Below, piece by piece: positions 53,191 to 61,347 of a stretch of 64,000 nt of DNA; position 1 is the first letter of the stretch, and each line of letters begins with the position of its first letter. The stretch lies in assembly GCA_002411105.1 (NCBI GenBank), contig DHQX01000036.1, forward strand, positions 18,552-82,551, read 5' to 3'. The notes under the pieces are model-generated. The model ran no database searches, was not told the origin of the DNA, and saw only the letters and a program-made list of their open reading frames with translations. The DNA comes from Christensenella sp. UBA5327 (GTDB taxonomy: Bacteria; Bacillota; Clostridia; Christensenellales; Aristaeellaceae). A program made the translations under genes and the position numbers.

Positions 53191-53798
53191 GAGAAGATCC
53201 CCTCGATGACCTCATCCTGAAACAGCTGATAGATGTTCTGACCGCACAGCGCGTCAAAATGCGCCTTGATGGACAGAAAAGCCCGCCATTTATCCGCCGT
53301 CGTTCGGCTAAGCCCATGGCGCAGGCCCACATCCATCAGGCGCTTTTCCATCAGCGTCACCCCAGTGGGCAGGCTGATGGCGTCGCACAGCTGGATGAGC
53401 CGCACCTCATCATCGTACACGGCCTGATCCAGCAGATGGGTGAGTCGGGCGCATTCTTCCGCTGTGCAGTCGATCTCGCCGTTGTAGGCTGCCAGATCGC
53501 GCACCGGAAAAGAATGGGTCAGACATGCGCGGGCGGCATCAGGCCAGCTTTTTTCCATCATCAGGTCATATCCCGCTATCACATGGCGCACACCGGCCCG
53601 GCCCACAAAGCGGCCAATGTCATGCACAAGCCCCATCACCCGGCAGCGCTCAGCTGCCATCCCGCAGGCCGAAGCAATCCTGTGCGCTGCCCTGGCCACG
53701 GTTTCGCAGTGAGCTCCCCAGGGGCCTGGGTTTCTTTCAAGCGCCCAATCAAGCAGGCGCTTTGCTTCTTGTAGCTCCGGCATATCCGACAAACGCAA
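53187..53798 (-). CDS. HD-domain phosphohydrolase-like protein, substrate unknown
   Basis: A 203-residue protein with an HD domain: HCETVARAAHRIASACG supplies the first His, VMGLVHDIGRFVG the HD pair, and later ARLTHLLDQAVYDDEVRLIQ and LCDAISLP the final Asp. Such proteins hydrolyse nucleotides or phosphate esters. Two starts are possible, a TTG at 53798 and an ATG at 53783; neither has a strong ribosome site. It is transcribed after rpsT, separated from it by a terminator. Confidence 0.8.
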   Translation of the reverse strand: MRLSDMPELQEAKRLLDWALERNPGPWGAHCETVARAAHRIASACGMAAERCRVMGLVHDIGRFVGRAGVRHVIAGYDLMMEKSWPDAARACLTHSFPVRDLAAYNGEIDCTAEECARLTHLLDQAVYDDEVRLIQLCDAISLPTGVTLMEKRLMDVGLRHGLSRTTADKWRAFLSIKAHFDALCGQNIYQLFQDEVIEGIFS

Positions 53799-53815
53799 TC
53801 ACCCACTCATACAAA

Positions 53816-53845
53816 ACTAAAAAGAAAAAGCCGCTGGTCTGCGGC
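53816..53845 (-). terminator. Terminator of rpsT
   Basis: Minus-strand GCCGC stem (53830-53834 with 53841-53845), 6-base loop, followed by TTTTTCTTTTT. Confidence 0.8.
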
Positions 53846-53862
53846 ATTTACGGCTCCATGTG

Positions 53863-54126
53863 TTAAGCCTGGGCTTTGTGCAAGGCTTTTGCCATGCGTG
53901 CTTTCTTGCGGCTTGCGGTGTTCTTGTGCAGAATTCCCTTGGACACGGCCTTGTCGAGCGCTGAGGACGCTGCGCTGAGCACCGCGGGCGCTTGGTTAAG
54001 GTCATTCTCCAGGGCGATGCTATACTTCTTAACGGCGGTTTTGACACCGGTTTTCACCATGCGGTTGCGCAGGGTCTTTTTCTTGTCAGAGCGCACGCGC
54101 TTCTGGGCAGATCTGATGTTGGCCAA
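53863..54126 (-). CDS. rpsT: 30S ribosomal protein S20
   Basis: An 87-residue, highly basic, helical protein with the S20 opening ANIRSAQKRVRSDKKKTLRN. The start codon is TTG at 54126, with AGGAGGTGA upstream at the right distance. Use of UUG for rpsT is known in E. coli, where it helps S20 control its own translation. A terminator follows the gene. Confidence 0.97.
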   Translation of the reverse strand: MANIRSAQKRVRSDKKKTLRNRMVKTGVKTAVKKYSIALENDLNQAPAVLSAASSALDKAVSKGILHKNTASRKKARMAKALHKAQA

Positions 54127-54164
54127 CTCACTTCACCTCCTGACTTCCCGGAATAGCAAAGCGG

Positions 54165-54193
54165 ATAATACCATATCCCGCGCCGTCTTGCAA
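54165..54193 (-). promoter_or_regulatory. rpsT promoter
   Basis: Minus-strand TTGCAA (54188-54193), 17-base spacer, TATTAT (54165-54170). Confidence 0.65.
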
Positions 54194-54243
54194 GCACAAA
54201 TTATTGCCAGCTTCCTTTTCCAAGCCCCGCCAGCCCCTCTTTC

Positions 54244-54272
54244 TTGCGATTTTTCACCATTGCGTGTATGAT
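54244..54272 (+). promoter_or_regulatory. Promoter of phoH-pgpH-ybeY/cdd-era-apbE
   Basis: TTGCGA (54244-54249), 17-base spacer, TATGAT (54267-54272), 46 bases before the first phoH start. All five downstream genes overlap or abut. Confidence 0.65.
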
Positions 54273-54317
54273 AGGGTATCGGCCGAAGCGGGCAAACCGC
54301 GGGCGATTTGAAAGGAG

Positions 54318-55289
54318 ATGTTGCACCACTTGTCAATGCCACTGGATACCTTTGACAGCTGTGTGGCCCTGTTTGGGCTCAACGACAGAAACATCCGCAC
54401 CCTGGAAGAAGAGCTGGTTGTCAACGTTTTTCTCCGTGATGGTGAACTGCAGATCATCGGGGACAACGAGAACATAAAAACCGCGGAGCAGGTCATTGCC
54501 GAGATGCTCCGTATCATTGAAGCAGGCGAGCACTTGGATGCGGGCAAAATCCGCTACCTGATCCAGATGGCCCGCCAGGGCACCCTCACCGAGGTCAGGG
54601 ATTCCATCGGCGAGGTGGTTGCCTACACCTACAAGGGCAAAAAAATCCAATGCAAGACCGCAGGGCAGCGCGCCTATGTGCAGGCGGTGAAAAACAGCGG
54701 GCTCACCTTTTCAGTGGGGCCTGCCGGCACCGGCAAAACCTACCTGGCCATGGCCATGGCGGCGGTTGCCCTGCGCAACAAAGAGGTGGAGCGGCTCATC
54801 CTCACCCGCCCTGCTGTCGAAGCGGGCGAGAAGCTGGGCTTCCTGCCCGGGGACATGGCCCAGAAAGTGGACCCCTACCTGCGGCCTCTGTTTGACGCCC
54901 TGTTTGAAATCCTGGGCCTTGAGGCTTACCAGCGCTACATGGAGCGCGGCGCCATCGAGGTGGCCCCCCTTGCCTTCATGCGCGGGCGAACGCTCAACGA
55001 TGCCTTTGTGATTCTGGATGAGGCGCAGAACGCGACGCCTGAGCAGATGAAGATGTTCCTCACCCGCATGGGCCGCAACGCCAAAGCGGTCGTCAACGGT
55101 GACCCCTCCCAGATCGATCTTCCCTACGCCAGGCGCTCAGGCCTGCTGGTGGCGCTTGATGTCTTGAAGGATGTTGAAGGCATCCAGATTGTCCGGCTCA
55201 CCCGGGATGATGTGGTGAGAAATGATCTGGTGCAGCGCATCGTGAACGCCTACGAAGTCTACGAGGCGGCAAAGGAAGACCATGTTTGA
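54318..55289 (+). CDS. PhoH-like ATPase (YbeZ family)
   Basis: A 323-residue P-loop protein: FSVGPAGTGKTYLAMAMA is Walker A, FVILDEAQNATPEQMK Walker B and TRMGRNAKAVVNGDPSQIDL the C-terminal motif. Members work with YbeY in RNA handling, and ybeY is two genes downstream. An N-terminal KH-like part precedes residue 95. The ATG at 54318 touches the AAGGAG ribosome site; TTG at 54330 or ATG at 54336 may be the real start. It overlaps pgpH by 8 bases. Confidence 0.93.
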   Translation: MLHHLSMPLDTFDSCVALFGLNDRNIRTLEEELVVNVFLRDGELQIIGDNENIKTAEQVIAEMLRIIEAGEHLDAGKIRYLIQMARQGTLTEVRDSIGEVVAYTYKGKKIQCKTAGQRAYVQAVKNSGLTFSVGPAGTGKTYLAMAMAAVALRNKEVERLILTRPAVEAGEKLGFLPGDMAQKVDPYLRPLFDALFEILGLEAYQRYMERGAIEVAPLAFMRGRTLNDAFVILDEAQNATPEQMKMFLTRMGRNAKAVVNGDPSQIDLPYARRSGLLVALDVLKDVEGIQIVRLTRDDVVRNDLVQRIVNAYEVYEAAKEDHV

Positions 55290-57543
55290 GATGCCCCTGT
55301 CCCCCAAGGCGCAAAAGCCCCCGGTTCTCAGGCTGGTGGCAGCTTATTTGCGCTCCCAGGCCTTCATGCGGCTGCTCACCATCCTGGCGGGGGGATTTCT
55401 GTGCCTGATGATTTTCCTCATCACCATCAGCCCCAAGCGTTACAACCTTCTGGTGGGCATGGTGCCGGATCAGACCATTTCCGCTAACAAAGACGTCATA
55501 GACGAGGTGACAACCCGCGTCAACCGGGACGCTGCCGCGGCGGCCGTGGCCCCCACCTATCACCATCAGGACGGCATCACCGAAGCGGTGATCCTGAACT
55601 TGGAGGCTGCCTACGCCGAGATGGTGGCGGCCCGGCAATATGCCCAGACGCTGCCTGATTATTCCAGCCGCCGCACCTATTCCAGGGATGAGTTGGCTGC
55701 TGCCCACGCCTTCATGGACCTGATCGTCCTTCAGGATTTTCAGATGGTGACCCTGCTCAACGCCTCCAACGAGCAGTTTGACGAGATGTATGCCGCCCTT
55801 GCGCCTGCGGTGCGCAACACCATGCAGGGAAACGTCATTCAGGGCCAGGAATCAAGCGGCATCAACAGCATCATGCAGCTGGTGGGCTACAAAACCAATG
55901 TAAGCCTGCTTCAAAACGTGGTGCTGCCCGTGCTCAGGGAGATCATTGAGCCCAACATGGTGGTGGATGCAGAAGCCACCGAGGCCGCGCGCAAGGCCGC
56001 CTGGGAACAGGTGGAGCCGGTGGTATTTAAGCAGGGGCAGAACATCGTGGTCAGAGGCGAGGGACGCATCAGAGAAAATCAGATAGCCATGCTGGGCAGC
56101 CTGGGATTGCTGGATGACAACGCCATCGATTATCCCATGTACCTAGGCGCCTTTATGATGGTTGCTGGCACCCTGGCCCTGGCCTTTGCTGCTCTCAAAA
56201 TCATCACGCCGCAGGCGGTGCGGGATGTGAAATCCATCGCCCTCATCTACCTGGTGCTGCTGATCGCCATGTCCTTTTCCCTGCTGGCAAGGGAAATCCA
56301 GCTGATCTATCTGGCTCCGCTGGTCCTGCCCTTTATGCTGCTTGCAGGCACGGTGGGCGCTGTTCCAGCGCTGATCGCGGGAACAGCCAGCACGGCGCTT
56401 TGCGCTGTCATGATCGCCGGTTCCGGCAGCGCCAGCACGGATTGGGTGAGTCTTTTGTCCATCGGCATTTTTTCCGGCACCGTATCGGTGCTGATGCTCA
56501 AAAATAAATACCAGCGCTTCTATGTGCTGTTGACCGGCACCCTGGCGGGCCTGACCAGCTTCCTGCTGTTGCTGGCCACCGGGCTTCTGACCAGCATGAA
56601 CCTGCAGGGCATCATCAACAAAGGGCTCTGGAGCGCCGTGGGGGCCGCAGTGAGCACGGTGCTGTGTATGGCAATCCAGCCGGCGCTTGAGTTTGCCTTC
56701 AACCTGCCCACGCCAACCAGGCTGCTTGACCTTACCAACCCCAACCATCCGCTGCTGCGCAGGCTGCTGCTTGAGGCACCAGGCACCTACCACCACAGCA
56801 TCATCATCGCTAACCTGGCCGAGGCCAGCGCTGAGGCCATTGGCGCCAACCCCCTCCTGGCCCGGGCAGGCGCCTATTTCCATGACATCGGCAAGCTGAA
56901 ACGCCCCCTTTATTTCAAGGAGAACCAGATCGGCACCAGCAATGTCCATGACAGCACGGACCCCCAGGTGTCTGCCGCTATTATCACCTCCCATGTCAGG
57001 GAGGGCATTGCCATGGCAAGGCAATACCGCCTGCCTCAGGAGATCCAGCAGATCATCGCCGAACACCACGGCAACTCCCTGGTCGCCTTCTTCTACCACA
57101 AGGCGGTGAAAGAAAGCACAAGCGAGCAGGTGGATGATGAGGAATTCCGCTATGACGGCGTGCCGCCAAGGACAGCCGAGGGTGCCCTGGTGATGCTGTG
57201 TGACACCATCGAGGCTGCCATCAGAACGCTGAGCAACCCCAGCCAGGACGAGATCATCACCTTTATCGATGACCTGATCCAGAAGAAAATACAGGGCGGG
57301 CAGCTGGTCAACGCCCCCCTCACCCTGGCAGATTTAAGAACCATCCGGGACACCTGCGCCCTGGTGCTCCACGGCGTTTTCCATGAGCGCATTGAATACC
57401 CGGCGGCACCTGACCGACTGCCCCCCAAGGACAGGCTGCTGGCCCAGCTTCAGCAGCTGCGCAAGTCCGCCGCCCCACCTGTCAAGCTGCCAGCAAGCCC
57501 CAGAGCGCCTGAGGACAGCGGGCTGGAAACCAAGGCGGATTAG
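55282..57543 (+). CDS. Cyclic di-AMP phosphodiesterase PgpH-like (7TM-HD) membrane protein
   Basis: A 753-residue protein: a first membrane helix (about 35-55), an outer 7TMR-HDED-type domain (about 60-280), seven membrane helices (about 285-475) and a cytoplasmic HD domain (about 490-700). The HD block is AGAYFHDIGKLKRPLYFKEN; an earlier His is in GTYHHSIIIANLAEASAEAI and later ones in IITSHVREG and IIAEHHGNS. PgpH hydrolyses cyclic di-AMP. The usual second hydrolase gene gdpP is absent from its normal slot near rplI, so this may be the main one; no c-di-AMP synthase gene is in the window. Confidence 0.9.
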   Translation: MFEMPLSPKAQKPPVLRLVAAYLRSQAFMRLLTILAGGFLCLMIFLITISPKRYNLLVGMVPDQTISANKDVIDEVTTRVNRDAAAAAVAPTYHHQDGITEAVILNLEAAYAEMVAARQYAQTLPDYSSRRTYSRDELAAAHAFMDLIVLQDFQMVTLLNASNEQFDEMYAALAPAVRNTMQGNVIQGQESSGINSIMQLVGYKTNVSLLQNVVLPVLREIIEPNMVVDAEATEAARKAAWEQVEPVVFKQGQNIVVRGEGRIRENQIAMLGSLGLLDDNAIDYPMYLGAFMMVAGTLALAFAALKIITPQAVRDVKSIALIYLVLLIAMSFSLLAREIQLIYLAPLVLPFMLLAGTVGAVPALIAGTASTALCAVMIAGSGSASTDWVSLLSIGIFSGTVSVLMLKNKYQRFYVLLTGTLAGLTSFLLLLATGLLTSMNLQGIINKGLWSAVGAAVSTVLCMAIQPALEFAFNLPTPTRLLDLTNPNHPLLRRLLLEAPGTYHHSIIIANLAEASAEAIGANPLLARAGAYFHDIGKLKRPLYFKENQIGTSNVHDSTDPQVSAAIITSHVREGIAMARQYRLPQEIQQIIAEHHGNSLVAFFYHKAVKESTSEQVDDEEFRYDGVPPRTAEGALVMLCDTIEAAIRTLSNPSQDEIITFIDDLIQKKIQGGQLVNAPLTLADLRTIRDTCALVLHGVFHERIEYPAAPDRLPPKDRLLAQLQQLRKSAAPPVKLPASPRAPEDSGLETKAD

Positions 57544-57544
57544 C

Positions 57545-58432
57545 ATGCGGGTCATCATAGCGCCTGAGAGCCTGTCCTCACCGGTTTCCTCCTCATTCTT
57601 TGAGGGCATCGCTGAAAGCGCCTGCCAGCTGGAAGGGCTGGCTGCCCCGCTTTTTTTGTCCCTGACCCTCACAGATGATCCCGGTATCCAGGCCATCAAC
57701 CAGGCCTGGCGCGGGATAGACAGGGCGACAGATGTGCTGAGTTTTCCTGCTGCCGCCTTCAGTCCGGGGGACACCATCAGCCAGCACCCCGCATTGCCCT
57801 CTGATATCTGGGATAGCGAAATGGGCGCTTATTATCTGGGGGATATCGTGATCTCCCTCCACCGGGTCAGGGCACAGGCTGCGGAATATGGCCACAGTTT
57901 TGAGCGGGAGCTTGCTTATTTGTTTGCCCATGGGGTATTACATCTGATGGGCTATGACCATGAAACCCCGGAGGTTAAAATAGAAATGCGAGAAAAGGAA
58001 GAAAAGGTATTGGCCGATCACGCAAAGACCATGCCGGATGACCGGGCGCTGATGGATGAAGCGCTTCAAGCCCGTGGGTATGCCTACACCCCCTATTCCA
58101 ACTACAAGGTGGGAGCAGCGCTGCGCACAAAGGACGGGAAGGTCTATTCCGGCTGCAACATTGAAAACGCCTCCTTTGGCCTCACTAACTGCGCTGAGCG
58201 CACCGCGATCTTCAAAGCAATAAGCTCAGGTGACAGCCAGTTTGACGCCATCGCCATCGCAGCGGATGCCACAGCACCCTGGCCCTGCGGAGCCTGCCGG
58301 CAGGTGCTCAGTGAGTTCGCACCCAATATGCGGGTGCTGCTCACCTGGGACGGTGGGCGCAAAACTGCCCAAAGCACGCTGGATCAGCTGCTACCCCACA
58401 GCTTTCTCACCTTTCAGGAGGACGGACAATGA
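57545..58432 (+). CDS. YbeY endoribonuclease-cytidine deaminase fusion
   Basis: A 295-residue two-domain protein starting at the ATG at 57545, directly after pgpH; longer in-frame codons read pgpH in another frame. Residues 1-152 are YbeY, the single-strand RNase of 16S rRNA maturation, with the zinc motif HGVLHLMGYDH (His129, His133, His139). Residues about 160-292 are cytidine deaminase: PYSNYKVGAAL, Cys216-Ala-Glu218 in TNCAERTAIF and Pro247-Cys248-x2-Cys251. Both active sites look complete. In most Firmicutes the order is ybeY-dgkA-cdd-era; here dgkA is missing and the flanking genes are joined in frame without a stop. The linker (about 150-165) is short and charged. No internal ribosome site is evident. 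Confidence 0.9.
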   Translation: MRVIIAPESLSSPVSSSFFEGIAESACQLEGLAAPLFLSLTLTDDPGIQAINQAWRGIDRATDVLSFPAAAFSPGDTISQHPALPSDIWDSEMGAYYLGDIVISLHRVRAQAAEYGHSFERELAYLFAHGVLHLMGYDHETPEVKIEMREKEEKVLADHAKTMPDDRALMDEALQARGYAYTPYSNYKVGAALRTKDGKVYSGCNIENASFGLTNCAERTAIFKAISSGDSQFDAIAIAADATAPWPCGACRQVLSEFAPNMRVLLTWDGGRKTAQSTLDQLLPHSFLTFQEDGQ

Positions 58433-59334
58433 CCCAGACTGATCCGGTAAAGGCCCCCTTTCACTCCGGCTTTATCAGCATTGTAGGCCGCCCCAACGTG
58501 GGGAAATCCACCCTGCTCAATGCCCTGGTGGGTGAAAAGGTGGCCATCGTCAGCCCCAAGCCCCAGACCACGCGCAACCGCATCATCGGTATCCTGAATG
58601 TTCCGGATGCGCAGCTGGTGTTTGTGGATACCCCTGGCATCCACAAGCCCCGGACGAAGCTTGGCGAGTTCATGGATCAAAGCATCCAGGAAGCCACCAA
58701 GGGCATTGATGGGCTGCTGGTGGTGCTGGACGCCGCCAGGATCACTGACGCGGACCAGCGTGTGGTGCAGGACATGCGGGGCATGAAGGTGCCCAAAATC
58801 CTGGTGCTCAACAAGATTGACCTGGTCCATCCCCAGGACCTGCTCAAGCCCATGGCGGATTTTTCTCAGGCCGGCTACGACGCCATTCTCCCTGTCAGCG
58901 CAAAAACCGGTGACGGGGTTGATATTCTCAAGCAGGAACTGCTGCAAAGGCTGCCTGAAGGGCCGGCTTACTTCCCTGTCAGCATGTGGACAGACCAGAC
59001 AGAGCGCCAGTTTGTGGCGGAGTTGATCCGGGAGCAGGCGCTGTTCGCCCTGCAGGAAGAAATTCCCCACGGGATCGGCGTTGAGGTGCTCACCATGAAG
59101 GACATGAGCGAGGAGATGGTGGAAATCTACGCCAATATCTTCTGCGAGCGGGAAAGCCACAAGCGCATCATCATCGGCCGTCAGGGTGCCATGCTGGGCG
59201 TCATCGGCCGGAAAGCCCGGGAAGGCATGGAAAAGCTGCTGGGCAAAAAGGTCAACTTGCAGCTCTGGGTCAAGGTGCGGCCAGACTGGCGGAATTCCGC
59301 CGGTGACCTGAAAACGCTGGGATACACGGAGTGA
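58429..59334 (+). CDS. era: GTPase Era
   Basis: A 301-residue protein that guides 30S assembly. The GTPase domain has GRPNVGKSTLLNALVG (G1), the TTRNR switch, DTPGIHKP (G3) and NKIDLV (G4). The KH domain near 210-300 contains KRIIIGRQGAMLGVIGRKAR. Its start overlaps the YbeY-Cdd stop by 4 bases and its stop overlaps apbE by 4. The context with ybeY fits rRNA maturation. Confidence 0.97.
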   Translation: MTQTDPVKAPFHSGFISIVGRPNVGKSTLLNALVGEKVAIVSPKPQTTRNRIIGILNVPDAQLVFVDTPGIHKPRTKLGEFMDQSIQEATKGIDGLLVVLDAARITDADQRVVQDMRGMKVPKILVLNKIDLVHPQDLLKPMADFSQAGYDAILPVSAKTGDGVDILKQELLQRLPEGPAYFPVSMWTDQTERQFVAELIREQALFALQEEIPHGIGVEVLTMKDMSEEMVEIYANIFCERESHKRIIIGRQGAMLGVIGRKAREGMEKLLGKKVNLQLWVKVRPDWRNSAGDLKTLGYTE

Positions 59335-60422
59335 TGCCTAAGATGAAAAGAGCTTTTGCTGTTCTGATCCTGGTGTGCATCCTGCTCACTTCAAGCGGCC
59401 TGGCGGCGCAGCCGGCATACAGGAAGTACTCCTATGTGTTTTTTGGCACCTTTGATACGGTGATCACCATCCTTGGCTACGCGCAGGATAAAGCGGTCTT
59501 TGACCGCGCCGCGAAAGATGCTGAGGCCGCCTTCCAGCGCTACCACAAAATATTTGACCAGTACCACCCTTATGACGGGGTCAACAATGTCTTCACCTTG
59601 AACCGGCAGGCAGCGGATGCGCCCGTGGAGGTGCCTGATGAGCTGTTCAGCCTGCTCATGTACTGCAAGGACATGCAGCCAAAGCTCCGGGGCACGGTGA
59701 ACGTGGCCATGGGAGCGGTGCTGGCGCTGTGGCATGATGCCCGGGAACTGGCCGAATCCAACCCTGAGCATGCGAAGCTGCCAGACATGGCGGCCTTGCG
59801 GGCGGCAACCAGGCACATCAACATGGATGACGTGGTCCTTGACCCAGAGAAACAGACTGTGTTCTATAATGACCCAATGCTGAAGCTTGATGTGGGGGCA
59901 GTGGCCAAGGGTTATGCCACGGAGCTTGTCGCCCAGGAAATGCTCAGGGGCGAGCTATCTCACTTTATCATCAATGCCGGCGGCAACGTGCGCACAGGCA
60001 AGCCGCCGCTGGATGGCCGCAGCAACTGGGGTGTGGGCATCCAGGACCCGGAGGCCGCCATCCTCTCCCCTACGGATTCTGATGTTATTGAGCTGATGTA
60101 CATGCACGACATGTCCTCAGTGACCAGCGGTGACTACCAGCGCTTCTTCACCCTTGATGGCATCAATTATCACCACATCATCTCTGCTGAGACACTGATG
60201 CCCTCGCATTTTATGCGCTCTGTCACCGTCATCACCGAGGATTCCGGCCTGGCGGATATCCTGTCAACCGCTCTTTTCCTGATGCCCTATGAGGAAGGGC
60301 TCGCTTTCCTCAAGGATTTTGACCAGCCGGTGGAAGCGCTCTGGGTTCTCAATGATCATTCTGTCAGGATGACCGATGGCGCAAAAAAAATGGCCCATTC
60401 CCAAGGGGGAACGAGCAACTGA
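59331..60422 (+). CDS. apbE: FAD:protein FMN transferase (ApbE)
   Basis: A 363-residue exported enzyme that transfers FMN from FAD to Ser/Thr of target proteins. The signal peptide covers residues 5-26; the first codon is GTG at 59331 with an ATG directly after. Family blocks: FFGTFDTVITILGY, LKLDVGAVAKGYATELVAQE, FIINAGGNVRTGKPP (metal/FAD site) and SSVTSGDYQRFFTLDGINYHHI, with the Mg2+ site near SGLADILSTALFLM. Targets in the window would be RnfG and RnfD. It is coupled to era rather than to rnf, about 53 kb away. Confidence 0.94.
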   Translation: MMPKMKRAFAVLILVCILLTSSGLAAQPAYRKYSYVFFGTFDTVITILGYAQDKAVFDRAAKDAEAAFQRYHKIFDQYHPYDGVNNVFTLNRQAADAPVEVPDELFSLLMYCKDMQPKLRGTVNVAMGAVLALWHDARELAESNPEHAKLPDMAALRAATRHINMDDVVLDPEKQTVFYNDPMLKLDVGAVAKGYATELVAQEMLRGELSHFIINAGGNVRTGKPPLDGRSNWGVGIQDPEAAILSPTDSDVIELMYMHDMSSVTSGDYQRFFTLDGINYHHIISAETLMPSHFMRSVTVITEDSGLADILSTALFLMPYEEGLAFLKDFDQPVEALWVLNDHSVRMTDGAKKMAHSQGGTSN

Positions 60423-60437
60423 TCCCATAGAAAAGAT

Positions 60438-61340
60438 TTATCCGGGAAAGCGCTGCATGAGGCTACCGGCCAGGTCTATCTGTTCACCGATGAGCGCTGC
60501 GATCTGATCATCCCCCGCGGTTTTCCCTTCGATATCCATACCCCTGGCGCGCCAGCCGGAAGCCAGCACATTATCCACAGAAGCCTGCAGACAGCCGGCT
60601 TCTTTTTTGAGCGCCAGGCTGTCACCAAGCAGGGCCACCGTCGCATAGAGCGCATCAAAAAGCCCAGGGAAATAGCCAGGAACACCGCCAGCCGTGTGCA
60701 CCTTGTGGTTTTCTGACACATAGACGCTATGGGCCAGGCCGGCACCGCTCAAGCCCCGGTACAGCGATATCAGCAAGCTGCCTTGAGCATCGTCAGCCAT
60801 GAACACATGATGCCGGTCCGGATATTGCAGCGGTTTTGAAATGACATTCGCCAGGGGCAGCGCCTCAGGGGTTGAGAGCGCATAAGGGCTGGCTGCCCTG
60901 CTGACCGCGTCATCCCACAGGCCATTGTCGTCTGATGCCACGGCCCAGACCATGGCCTCGCCATCCCCGGCGATCTTGAGCGCGGCCTTTGCTGCCATAC
61001 CAGCATGGTCAAGCCCCGGTTTCAGGGGGGACACCAGGGTGATCACCGGAAATTGGGGGATCCTCAGCAATGAAAAATCCCTTAACCCCTGGGGCAGGGT
61101 CAGGGTGGACACGCGCACCTGAGCGTCAAAGAAGGAGAGAATGGCCTCCTCCGATGCTGCTGCCAGAACAGCCTGCGCCTCCCCCGCCTCCCATCCGGCC
61201 GCCTCACCGTCCAGCTGTTGGTCCTTCATGATAAAGCTGTGACCAAAGGCCACAGCGATGTCATTAAGCGCCTGCTGGGGGGCGCGAAGCAGGTTCTTTT
61301 CTTTCATGCTGCCTGAGAGCATCAGGATCTTGGCGCGCAT
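60438..61340 (-). CDS. Degenerate isopropylmalate/isocitrate dehydrogenase-like protein
   Basis: A 300-residue protein whose layout follows LeuB/Icd: the opening AKILMLSGSMKEKNL replaces the GDGIGPE loop, TLTLPQGLRDFSLLRIPQFP stands where the LeuB arginine-rich block lies, and ALYATVALLGDSLALKKEAG with VDNVLASGWRARGMDIEGK matches the C-terminal helix region. Catalytic Tyr/Lys and Mg-binding Asp positions cannot be identified. It is probably a pseudoenzyme. It is the last gene of the Lrp-aminotransferase-capA operon, 7 bases after capA, and converges on apbE. Homology is by eye and moderate. Confidence 0.6.
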   Translation of the reverse strand: MRAKILMLSGSMKEKNLLRAPQQALNDIAVAFGHSFIMKDQQLDGEAAGWEAGEAQAVLAAASEEAILSFFDAQVRVSTLTLPQGLRDFSLLRIPQFPVITLVSPLKPGLDHAGMAAKAALKIAGDGEAMVWAVASDDNGLWDDAVSRAASPYALSTPEALPLANVISKPLQYPDRHHVFMADDAQGSLLISLYRGLSGAGLAHSVYVSENHKVHTAGGVPGYFPGLFDALYATVALLGDSLALKKEAGCLQASVDNVLASGWRARGMDIEGKTAGDDQIAALIGEQIDLAGSLMQRFPG

Positions 61341-61347
61341 CGCTGCC

